Of a stretch of DNA of 6,672 bases, positions 1-5,843 are shown one piece after another; the first letter of the stretch is position 1; every line of letters starts with the position of its first letter. This DNA comes from [Eubacterium] saphenum (GTDB lineage Bacteria; Bacillota; Clostridia; Oscillospirales; Ruminococcaceae). Made by a program: the position numbers and the translations under genes. The notes beneath the pieces are model-generated. The model was not told the DNA's origin and searched no databases. It was given only the letters and a program-made list of their open reading frames with translations. The DNA is taken from positions 1 to 6,672 of the forward strand of contig SFJQ01000083.1 in the NCBI GenBank assembly GCA_004555855.1, read 5' to 3'.

Positions 1-390
1 TCGGCGTACATAAGAAATCATGTGAGCAATCCCGATGATGTGAAAGCTCTGTCTGACGATGTTTTCCAAAAGCTCTTGCAGAACAAGGAAGCGTTCAGAA
101 AAGAGCCCGATTCTGTTTCCCGTTTGGTATATATGACTACAAAACAGACCGTGGAGGAGTATTTCGCGGAGATTCCCGAGGAAACGCAAACGCTTGACGC
201 AAAATCGCTTGACAGACTTGCGGACGCGCTTGAACAGCTTGACGTGAGGTCGCGCGACATCATAATTCTTCACTATTACGCTGATAAAACACTCGATGAA
301 ATAGCTGCGGCTATGGATGTGTCGTATGCTGAAACAGAATTACTGAATAAGGAAGCGCTTGACCGACTTCAGAAGCTTATCGAACTATAA
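1..390 (+). CDS. ECF-like sigma-70 family factor, 3' part (5' end outside window)
   Basis: The reading frame is open from base 1 to the TAA at 388-390 (129 codons). A GTG at 22 has no ribosome site before it, and the residues ahead of it (AYIRNHV) already resemble sigma region 2, so the gene most likely begins upstream. Window residues 2-56 match the region 2 layout (YIRNHVSNPDDVKALSDDVF, compare the common D-AEDLVQEVF pattern). After an acidic linker, residues 70-128 match region 4 (LEQLDVRSRDIIILHYYADK, then TLDEIAAAMDVS). The family directs RNA polymerase to selected promoters. Oddly, the parts that normally touch DNA are poor in basic residues: TTKQTVEEYFAEI at the end of region 2, and SYAETELLNKEALDRL where a GTVKSRLxRAR-like recognition helix is expected. 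It may therefore be a divergent or weak DNA binder. It lies 95 bases upstream of the export genes and could control them, which is inference. Family call fairly secure, function unproven. Confidence 0.72.
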   Translation, partial: SAYIRNHVSNPDDVKALSDDVFQKLLQNKEAFRKEPDSVSRLVYMTTKQTVEEYFAEIPEETQTLDAKSLDRLADALEQLDVRSRDIIILHYYADKTLDEIAAAMDVSYAETELLNKEALDRLQKLIEL

Positions 391-413
391 ATATTGACTT
401 TTGAATAAAACCG

Positions 414-443
414 AACCTGTATCGACTAAAAACGATGCAGGTT
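414..443. repeat. Imperfect inverted repeat, possible operator or weak terminator
   Basis: Arms 414-424 (AACCTGTATCG) and 433-443 (CGATGCAGGTT) pair over 11 positions, with one G-U at the seventh, around an 8-base A-rich loop. No T-run follows on the + strand, so it is not a standard rho-independent terminator in the direction of the genes. Read on the - strand it is followed after three bases by TTTTATT, but no - strand gene is supported here. It lies just upstream of a TATAAT box, and its right arm covers the place where a -35 element would be, so a regulator-binding site is the better guess. The hairpin itself is directly visible; its role is inferred. Confidence 0.45.
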
Positions 444-452
444 ATTCGAGGT

Positions 453-458
453 TATAAT
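453..458 (+). promoter_or_regulatory. Candidate -10 box (TATAAT) for the export operon
   Basis: A perfect TATAAT lies 28 bases before the ATG of the mini-HlyD gene. Seventeen bases upstream of it there is AAACGA, not a TTGACA-like -35, and there is no extended TG. A promoter here would need an activator or an alternative sigma, or the match is chance in an A/T-rich gap. Transcription would begin near 465, just before the ribosome site at 472-477, leaving the 414-443 inverted repeat upstream of the transcript as a DNA element. Confidence 0.4.
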
Positions 459-485
459 AAAAAACATTATCGGGAGGAAAAAGCT

Positions 486-710
486 ATGAATAACAGCATT
501 TTCAGACAAAAGAGCATCGACAAGATAACATCGCCTGAAAAGCTTGACGATTATATCAAGGTCACGAAGCCGAGCGTATGGATAACGCTTATCGCGATTG
601 TGCTGCTTCTTGCGGGAGCGGTAGTATGGAGTATTTTCGGCGAAGTTGTGATACATAACGAGGACGGCACAACCGAAACAGTCGCGCCGATAACCTTTAT
701 AATGAATTGA
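486..710 (+). CDS. Short HlyD-like membrane protein (N-terminal anchor only)
   Basis: This is a 74-residue protein. The ATG at 486 is chosen because GGGAGG (472-477) sits 8 bases ahead; an in-frame ATG at 435 lacks such a site. Residues 1-32 are cytoplasmic (IFRQKSIDKITSPEKLDDYI, then KVTKPSVW), 33-51 form one hydrophobic helix (ITLIAIVLLLAGAVVWSIF), and about 23 residues lie outside. From memory of the family, the order 'FR..ALEKLSSPEQLD..I.VT.P..W' plus a helix ending W.IFG is the opening of NHLP/NHLM HlyD-type secretion proteins. Those normally continue for some 200 more residues of coiled coil and beta-barrel. Here the frame stops at a TGA and the peptidase-transporter starts 11 bases later, so no remnant of the rest exists. 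It is probably translationally coupled to that gene, whose ribosome site GAGGGG overlaps this stop. It may be a transporter accessory subunit; the homology is recognised by eye only. Confidence 0.75.
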   Translation: MNNSIFRQKSIDKITSPEKLDDYIKVTKPSVWITLIAIVLLLAGAVVWSIFGEVVIHNEDGTTETVAPITFIMN

Positions 711-721
711 GGGGTCGTTAA

Positions 722-2902
722 ATGGCACAGAAAGCAATAAAGCAGCCGGTCACCAAGGGCGCGGTAAAAGTGCCTGTCGTGATGCAGATGGAGGCTTTGG
801 AGTGCGGCGCAGCTTCGCTTACGATGATACTCGCGTACTACGACAAGTGGATACCGCTGGAACAGGTTCGCGAGGACTGCGGAGTTTCCCGTGACGGCTC
901 GAACGCGCGTAATATACTGCGTGCGGCGAGAAGCTACGGGCTGAACGCAAAGGCGTACCGTTACAGTCCCGAAAGGCTGAAAGAGGTGGGAAAATTCCCG
1001 ATGATAGTTCACTGGGAGTTCAACCATTTTATCGTGCTGGACGGCTTCAAGGGAAACAAGGTTTACATCAACGACCCTGCGCGCGGAAATATCGTCATGA
1101 CCTTTGAGCAGTTTGACGAGGGCTACACGGGCGTTTGCCTTATGTTCGACCCGTCAGAGGACTTTCAGCCGTCCGGAAAGCCGAAAAGCGTGTTCAAATT
1201 TGCCAAGAGCAGATTGAAAGGCGCGTCTGTGGCGGTAACATTCGTTATGGTGACTACGCTGATAGCTTCTATAACCGGCATAGCAATGTCGGGATTTTCC
1301 CGCGTGTTCATCGACCGTTTGCTTTCCGGCAACGACCCCGACTGGCTGTTTCCGTTCATCATCGGCTTGTCGGGGCTTGCCATAGTGCAGCTTGCCGCCG
1401 AGTGGATAAAGTCGATATATTCACTGAAGATAAACGGCAAAATGGCGATAGTCGGCAATATGAGCTATATGTGGAAGGTGCTGCGCCTGCCGATGAAGTT
1501 CTTCTCCCAGCGCATGGCGGGCGATATTCAGCAGCGCAAGGAATCGAATGCCAGCATTGCGGGAAGTCTGGCGAATACCCTCGCTCCGCTTGTGCTTGAA
1601 ACGGCAATGATGATATTCTATCTCGTTGTAATGATACGATATTCGCTGCTGCTGACTGTGATAGGCGTTGTGTCCATTGTCGGACAGGTGTTTGTTTCAC
1701 AAATCATATCCAAAAAGCGCGTCAATATCACCCGCGTGATGATGCGCGACAGCGGAAAGCTCGCGTCTGCAACGGTCAGCGGTATCGAGATGATAGAAAC
1801 TATCAAGTCCAGCGGCGCAGAGAACGGATTTTTTGAAAAGTGGTCGGGTTATCAGGCAAGCGTAAATACCCAGAATGTCCGTTTCCAAAGGATAAACAGC
1901 TACCTCGGAATGATACCGCCGATACTCACGCAGCTTGCAAATTCGGCTGTGCTGATACTCGGCGTTTACCTTTGCATGACGGGTGAATTCACTGTCGGTA
2001 TGGTAATGGCATTTCAGGGATTTCTCGGTTCTTTTATGACTCCCGCGCAGACGCTTATTTCCGCAGGACAGACGTTTCAGGAGCTGCGCACCGAAATGGA
2101 GCGCGTCGAGGACGTAATGAAATACCCCACCGATGTTGAATTCAATGATGACGACATCGACGAGGACGCAGATTATGACAAGCTCTCGGGAACGGTTGAG
2201 CTTAAAAACGTCACATTCGGCTATTCCAGGCTCGCGCCGCCGCTGCTCGAAAATTTCAGCATGAAGCTTGAACCGGGCAGCAGAGTTGCTTTCGTGGGTT
2301 CGTCCGGCTGCGGCAAATCCACCCTCGCAAAGCTGATATCGGGATTGTACGAGCCGTGGGAGGGCGAGATACTCTTTGACGGCAAACATATCAACGAGAT
2401 AAACCGCAGCGTGTTCACAGGCTCTGTGGCGGTAGTCGATCAGGATATAACGCTGTTTGAGGACACGATAGAAAACAACATCAAAATGTGGGACAACACT
2501 ATCGAGGACTACGAAATGATGATGGCAGCCCGGGACGCGCAGATACATGACGATATAATGCAGCGCGAGGGCGGCTACCGCTACAAGGTGATCGAGGGCG
2601 GCAGGGACTTCTCCGGCGGTCAGCGGCAGCGGCTGGAGATAGCCCGGGTACTCTCTCAGGATCCCACTATCATCATAATGGACGAGGCGACCTCGGCGCT
2701 TGACGCAAAGACCGAATACGAGGTCGTGAACGCGATAAAGCAGCGGGACATCACCTGCATAGTGATCGCGCACAGGCTCTCGACTATCCGCGATTGTGAT
2801 GAAATAATCGTATTCGACCACGGAAAAGTTGTCGAGCGCGGAACACACGAGGAATTGATGGCGCTTGACGGCGCATATACCAAACTTATCACTGCGGAAT
2901 AA
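722..2902 (+). CDS. NHLP-family bacteriocin export ABC transporter, C39 peptidase/permease/ATPase
   Basis: This inner-membrane exporter of 726 residues should cut a double-glycine leader and pump the core peptide out using ATP. Residues about 15-145 are a C39 cysteine peptidase, with the catalytic triad visible as Cys28 (MEALECGAAS), His102 (FNHFIVLDG) and Asp118 (INDPARG). Residues about 165-450 are the hydrophobic six-helix ABC membrane domain. The nucleotide-binding domain follows an acidic linker (residues about 470-490, rich in D/E). It has Walker A GSSGCGKST at 526-534, Q-loop Gln574 (VVDQDITLFE), signature FSGGQ at 630-634, Walker B IIIMDEA with Glu655, and switch His684 (IAHRLST). Everything needed for activity is present. 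Length and the sequence around the ATPase (GLYEPWEGEILFDG, RDCDEIIVFDHGKVVERGTH) fit the NHLM/NHLP ABC1 family (TIGR03796 type). GAGGGG at 709-714 lies 7 bases before the ATG. The likely substrate is the Nif11-like precursor encoded at 5221. High confidence. Confidence 0.95.
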   Translation: MAQKAIKQPVTKGAVKVPVVMQMEALECGAASLTMILAYYDKWIPLEQVREDCGVSRDGSNARNILRAARSYGLNAKAYRYSPERLKEVGKFPMIVHWEFNHFIVLDGFKGNKVYINDPARGNIVMTFEQFDEGYTGVCLMFDPSEDFQPSGKPKSVFKFAKSRLKGASVAVTFVMVTTLIASITGIAMSGFSRVFIDRLLSGNDPDWLFPFIIGLSGLAIVQLAAEWIKSIYSLKINGKMAIVGNMSYMWKVLRLPMKFFSQRMAGDIQQRKESNASIAGSLANTLAPLVLETAMMIFYLVVMIRYSLLLTVIGVVSIVGQVFVSQIISKKRVNITRVMMRDSGKLASATVSGIEMIETIKSSGAENGFFEKWSGYQASVNTQNVRFQRINSYLGMIPPILTQLANSAVLILGVYLCMTGEFTVGMVMAFQGFLGSFMTPAQTLISAGQTFQELRTEMERVEDVMKYPTDVEFNDDDIDEDADYDKLSGTVELKNVTFGYSRLAPPLLENFSMKLEPGSRVAFVGSSGCGKSTLAKLISGLYEPWEGEILFDGKHINEINRSVFTGSVAVVDQDITLFEDTIENNIKMWDNTIEDYEMMMAARDAQIHDDIMQREGGYRYKVIEGGRDFSGGQRQRLEIARVLSQDPTIIIMDEATSALDAKTEYEVVNAIKQRDITCIVIAHRLSTIRDCDEIIVFDHGKVVERGTHEELMALDGAYTKLITAE

Positions 2903-2904
2903 AA

Positions 2905-2936
2905 ACAGCGTCCGCGCGGTGTACATATCGCGCTGT
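2905..2936 (+). repeat. Short inverted repeat ahead of the second transporter gene
   Basis: ACAGCG (2905-2910) and CGCTGT (2931-2936) are perfectly complementary, with 20 bases between them that include the self-complementary CCGCGCGG. The right arm abuts the AGGAGG ribosome site at 2937. An RNA stem here could influence translation of the downstream gene or stabilise a processed message. Only six base pairs form and the loop is large, so the structure is weak and its role speculative. Confidence 0.25.
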
Positions 2937-2942
2937 AGGAGG
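2937..2942 (+). promoter_or_regulatory. Strong Shine-Dalgarno site that sets a TTG start
   Basis: AGGAGG, continuing as AGGAGGTGA, is a near-perfect match to the 16S rRNA 3' tail. The first in-frame start-like codon, GTG at 2942, overlaps this site and cannot use it. The TTG at 2951 follows at 8 bases and gives the protein start GWFDEQI, which is how I recall members of this family beginning. The TTG is therefore preferred. Confidence 0.7.
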
Positions 2943-2950
2943 TGACCCTG

Positions 2951-5134
2951 TTGGGTTGGTTTGACGAACAGATAAAAGAAAGAATGAAAGCCGATAACGA
3001 GGTCTTTGAGGACTCGTTCATCAAAGCGGCTGGCATTATAATGGGAAAAAAGCTGTCCGCAGCGATGAACGACCAGCGTCAGGCTGCTACCGACGCTATC
3101 GGTGAGATACTCAAATGCTTTCATATAAAGCCGCGCGAAGTCCCCGACTCCATTACGGATATGAACGACACGCTGGAATATCTGCTGCGCCCGCACGGGA
3201 TAATGCGTCGGAACGTTACTCTCGAAAAGGGCTGGTATAAGGACGCGTCCGGACCTATGATAGCTACGCGCACCGACGACGGCAGCGTTGTCGCGCTTAT
3301 TCCTACGGGAATGACGAAATACAGTTTTTTTGATACAAAATCGGGCAAAAGAGTGTTTCTGAACAAAAAGACCGAGAAGCTGATAGACAAGGAAGCAATA
3401 GCGTTTTACAAACCGTTTCCGTCAACGAAGATAGGCATACCCGGCTTGCTGCGGTACATTGTCGAGAATCTGCGCCCCGCGGATATCGCGCTTGTCGTTA
3501 TCGGGACGATAGCGGTAACGCTGATAGGTCTGCTCACTCCGAAACTCAACGAGATGCTGTTCTCTGATGTCATAGCTTCCGGCAGCATAAAGGCGCTGGT
3601 TGCTATCGCGGTGTTTATAGTGTGCGTATCGCTAAGCTCCCTGATGCTCGGGACGGTAAAGGACCTGCTGATGACAAGGCTCACCACACGATTAAGTCTG
3701 TCGGTGGAAGCTGCGACAATGATGCGCATACTTTCGCTTCCCGCCAACTTCTTCAAGAATTACAGCTCGGGCGAACTTGCGAACCGTTCGCAGTACATAA
3801 ACATGCTTGTAAACCAGCTTCTTAACATAATACTGACATCGGGACTTACATCAGTATTTTCGCTGGTATATATCACGCAGATATTTGCGTATGCGCCATC
3901 GCTTGTTGCACCGGCGCTAATCGTTATTATCGGAACGGTTGTCATAGCCGCCGTTTCTGCGGTGCTTCAGATTAAGGTTTCCATGCGGCAGATGGAGCTT
4001 GCTTCAAAGGAAAGCGGTATGAGCTATGCGCTGATTTCGGGAATACAGAAAATAAAGCTGTCGGGCGCTGAAAAACGTTCATTCGCACGCTGGGGAGATA
4101 TGTACTCCAAAGGCGCGAAGCTGCTCTACGACCCGCCGATGCTGCTGAAAGTAAACACGGTTCTGACCACGGCTATATCGCTGATAGGAACTATTGTTAT
4201 CTACTTCGCGGCGGTACAGAACGGTGTTTCGGTAGCGGAATACTACGCGTTCAACACGGCTTATGGTATGGTTAGCGGCGCGTTCATTTCGCTTGCAGGG
4301 ATAGCGCTCTCAGCGGCTCAGATAAAGCCTATACTTGAAATGGCAAAGCCTATACTTGAAGCGCAGCCCGAGGTTGCGGAGGAAAAACAGGTAGTTGAGC
4401 GCTTAATGGGCGGTATCGAGCTGAACAACATCACATTCGCATATAACGAGAATATGCCGAATGTTCTTGACGGCGTTTCGCTGAAAATATCTCCCGGACA
4501 GTATGTGGCTATCGTTGGAAAGACCGGCTGCGGAAAGTCCACTCTCATGCGCATAATGCTAGGATTTGAGAAGCCGCAGAGAGGCGCGGTGTACTATGAC
4601 GGCAAGGACCTTGAACGAATAGACCTGAAATCCCTTCGCCGAAATATCGGTACGGTAATGCAGGCAGGAAAGCTGTTTACCGGCGACATCTACTCAAATA
4701 TCGTCATTACCAATCCCAGACTTACGCTTGATGAAGCATGGGAGGCTGCGGAAATGGCGGGCTTCGCCGATGATATCCGCAGTATGCCTATGGGAATGTT
4801 CACGCTTATATCCGAGGGTCAGGGCGGTATCTCCGGCGGTCAGCGGCAGCGGCTTCTGATAGCACGAGCAATTGCGCCGAAGCCGAGAATACTGATGTTC
4901 GACGAAGCGACCAGCGCACTGGACAACATCACCCAGAAAACCGTATCAGACTCGCTTGAAAGGCTGAAATGCACCCGTATCGTGATAGCTCACCGCCTGT
5001 CCACGATAAAGCAGTGCGACCGCATAATCGTGCTTGACAAGGGTCACATAGTCGAGGACGGCACTTATGACGAGCTTATTGAGAAAAACGGCTTTTTCGC
5101 CGAGCTTGTGGAGCGTCAGCGTGTGGAAGTATAA
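2951..5134 (+). CDS. NHLP-family bacteriocin export ABC transporter, permease/ATPase (second subunit)
   Basis: With the TTG start this is 727 residues, probably forming a heterodimeric exporter with the upstream peptidase-transporter. Residues 1-155 are a soluble domain (GWFDEQIKER at the start, GWYKDASGPMIATRTDDGSV in the middle) with only one cysteine (Cys56) and no C39-like ECGAA, H or NDP motif, so it should not cleave leaders. Residues about 175-450 form the ABC membrane domain. The ATPase has Walker A GKTGCGKST at 523-531, signature ISGGQ at 627-631, Walker B ILMFDEA with Glu652, and switch His681. The ATP site therefore looks intact, unlike subunits with a degenerate site. It matches the NHLM ABC2 family (TIGR03797 type) in layout and in phrases such as AFYKPFP before the first helix. 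It lies 48 bases after the first transporter gene in the same direction, so one operon is likely. A 7-residue near-repeat (KPILEMAKPILE) sits at the junction of membrane and ATPase domains. Confidence 0.93.
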   Translation: MGWFDEQIKERMKADNEVFEDSFIKAAGIIMGKKLSAAMNDQRQAATDAIGEILKCFHIKPREVPDSITDMNDTLEYLLRPHGIMRRNVTLEKGWYKDASGPMIATRTDDGSVVALIPTGMTKYSFFDTKSGKRVFLNKKTEKLIDKEAIAFYKPFPSTKIGIPGLLRYIVENLRPADIALVVIGTIAVTLIGLLTPKLNEMLFSDVIASGSIKALVAIAVFIVCVSLSSLMLGTVKDLLMTRLTTRLSLSVEAATMMRILSLPANFFKNYSSGELANRSQYINMLVNQLLNIILTSGLTSVFSLVYITQIFAYAPSLVAPALIVIIGTVVIAAVSAVLQIKVSMRQMELASKESGMSYALISGIQKIKLSGAEKRSFARWGDMYSKGAKLLYDPPMLLKVNTVLTTAISLIGTIVIYFAAVQNGVSVAEYYAFNTAYGMVSGAFISLAGIALSAAQIKPILEMAKPILEAQPEVAEEKQVVERLMGGIELNNITFAYNENMPNVLDGVSLKISPGQYVAIVGKTGCGKSTLMRIMLGFEKPQRGAVYYDGKDLERIDLKSLRRNIGTVMQAGKLFTGDIYSNIVITNPRLTLDEAWEAAEMAGFADDIRSMPMGMFTLISEGQGGISGGQRQRLLIARAIAPKPRILMFDEATSALDNITQKTVSDSLERLKCTRIVIAHRLSTIKQCDRIIVLDKGHIVEDGTYDELIEKNGFFAELVERQRVEV
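4324..4360 (+). repeat. 16-base direct repeat with 21-base period inside the second transporter
   Basis: The 16 bases at 4324-4339 (AAAGCCTATACTTGAA) recur exactly at 4345-4360. The period is 21 bases, seven codons, so the protein reads KPILE at residues 459-463 and again at 466-470, in the helix leading into the ATPase domain. The exact codon identity suggests an in-frame slip duplication, although a heptad-like helix could give the same protein pattern by chance. Confidence 0.7.
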
Positions 5135-5220
5135 AAGCGGAAAGCATTATCCCTTTTTCGGTTTTTTCGTATAAATTTATGTAAGCAGAATTTTCAGCCA
5201 TCAGGCAGAAAGGAAAAAAT
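5135..5220 (+). promoter_or_regulatory. Non-coding gap before the precursor gene, weak promoter candidate
   Basis: This 86-base A/T-rich gap contains TATAAA at 5170-5175, with TTATCC (three matches to TTGACA) 17 bases upstream. The box overlaps a perfect 10-base palindrome ATAAATTTAT (5171-5180). Two T-runs, at 5154-5158 and 5162-5167, follow only a poor A/U and G-U stem beginning near 5135, so at most a leaky terminator or attenuator is present. A separate promoter would let the peptide be made in excess over its exporter, which is common in such loci, but the evidence here is thin. GAAAGGA at 5208-5214 is the ribosome site of the next gene. Confidence 0.25.
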
Positions 5221-5487
5221 ATGAGAACACTTGAAGAACTGTACAATGCGGTAATGTCTGACCGTGTAAAAATGGGCGAGTTCGTCGCAGCTTCCGGCAG
5301 GAACAAGCTGTCCGCTTTTGCGGAGAAATACGGCTGCAACTCCACTGAGGAAGAGGTGCGGAAATTCTTCCTGAAAAAATGTGAGGGCGAGCTCTCCGAT
5401 GATGAGCTGGAGAAGGTAGCCGGAGGATATGTTGATTTCGGCAGGCTGTTTGAAGCGGTCTTAGGCAGCAAAGGCGCGAAGCTGTAA
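5221..5487 (+). CDS. Nif11-like double-glycine leader peptide precursor (candidate exported peptide)
   Basis: This is an 88-residue precursor. The ATG at 5221 follows GAAAGGA (5208-5214) by 6 bases. Residues 1-69 look like a Nif11-type leader: a charged helical N-terminus (TLEELYNAVMSDRVKMGEFV), a middle with LSAFAEKYG, and the hallmark end ELSDDELEKVAGG. Cleavage after Gly69 by the C39 domain encoded at 722 would release a 19-residue core, YVDFGRLFEAVLGSKGAKL. The core has no cysteine, a single serine and no threonine, so lanthionine or thiazole chemistry is unlikely, and no modifying enzyme is in the window. Hydrophobic residues at core positions 1, 4, 7, 8, 11 and 12 suggest an amphipathic helix, with a flexible GSKGAKL tail and about +1 net charge. 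The two cysteines (39 and 54) are both in the leader. It may be an unmodified bacteriocin or a signalling peptide; the precursor call is strong, its activity unknown. Confidence 0.85.
   Translation: MRTLEELYNAVMSDRVKMGEFVAASGRNKLSAFAEKYGCNSTEEEVRKFFLKKCEGELSDDELEKVAGGYVDFGRLFEAVLGSKGAKL
5422..5427 (+). other. Predicted leader cleavage site (Gly-Gly) in the precursor
   Basis: The two GGA codons encode Gly68-Gly69 of the precursor, in the context LSDDELEKVAGG. C39 peptidases cut after such a pair, with hydrophobic residues (here Leu63 and Val66) at the usual spacing before it. The core is then encoded by 5428-5484. Confidence 0.8.
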
Positions 5488-5531
5488 AAATTGACCCGGC
5501 TGACACTGAATTATGGAAAGGAATAAACACA

Positions 5532-5834
5532 ATGACAGTAAATACGCAGAAAGACGGAACTAAATTAACGATAACCGCGGACGGAAAGCTCGGCACGACC
5601 TCTGCGCCCCAGCTTGAAAAGGCGCTGAAAGAAAACATAGGCGGCGTTACCGAGCTTGTTTTCGACTTTGCAGAGCTTGAATATATGGCGTCGGCAGGGC
5701 TTCGCGTACTGCTCTCTGCCGCAAAGCTCATGAAAAAGCAGGGCAGTATGAAGATAATCAATGTAACTCCCGCCGTGATGGACGTTTTCACCTTTACCGG
5801 AATGGCGGACGCGCTTGATATCGAAGCAAAGTAA
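5532..5834 (+). CDS. STAS-domain anti-sigma factor antagonist
   Basis: This 100-residue cytoplasmic protein is a single STAS domain, the usual length for the SpoIIAA/RsbV family. Members bind an anti-sigma kinase and free its sigma factor when unphosphorylated. Visible features are the first strand pair with GKLGTTSAPQLEKAL (residues 18-32), then LVFDFAELEYMASAGLRVLL (42-61), and INVTPAVMDVFTFTGM near the end. Ser54, in MASAG, aligns with the phosphorylated Ser58 of Bacillus subtilis SpoIIAA (MDSSG), so the switch residue is kept, while the preceding Asp is Ala. The ATG at 5532 follows GGAAAGGA (5515-5522). It lies 44 bases after the precursor and 9 bases before the sensor gene, suggesting co-transcription. 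Its partner kinase (RsbW/SpoIIAB type) is not in the window. Confidence 0.93.
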   Translation: MTVNTQKDGTKLTITADGKLGTTSAPQLEKALKENIGGVTELVFDFAELEYMASAGLRVLLSAAKLMKKQGSMKIINVTPAVMDVFTFTGMADALDIEAK

Positions 5835-5843
5835 CGAGGTAAT

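Noticed and set aside
394..429. TTGACT at 394 or TTGAAT at 401 as -35 elements
   Set aside because: At the proper spacing only poor -10 sequences are found (TGTATC, GACTAA), so I do not call a promoter from them.
435..485. Upstream ATG at 435 as the start of the mini-HlyD gene
   Set aside because: It lies inside the inverted repeat without a ribosome site, and the added residues (MQVIRGYNKKHYREEKA) include a translated Shine-Dalgarno region. ATG 486 with GGGAGG is better.
1697..3196. Long - strand open frame of 499 codons
   Set aside because: It lies opposite the two well-supported transporter genes, its translation is rich in His, Arg and Cys without any family pattern, and it spans the gap between both genes. 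It is a shadow of biased codon use.
5135..5170. Rho-independent terminator after the second transporter gene
   Set aside because: There are T-runs, but the only stem is short, A/U-rich and dependent on G-U pairs, so a real terminator is not supported.
5491..5516. TTGACC at 5491 as a promoter for the STAS gene
   Set aside because: No acceptable -10 lies 16-18 bases downstream, and the short gap suggests read-through from the precursor gene.
5201..5791. - strand open frame of 196 codons opposite the precursor and STAS genes
   Set aside because: The + strand genes here have clear family motifs and ribosome sites, and the antisense translation shows no recognisable domain.
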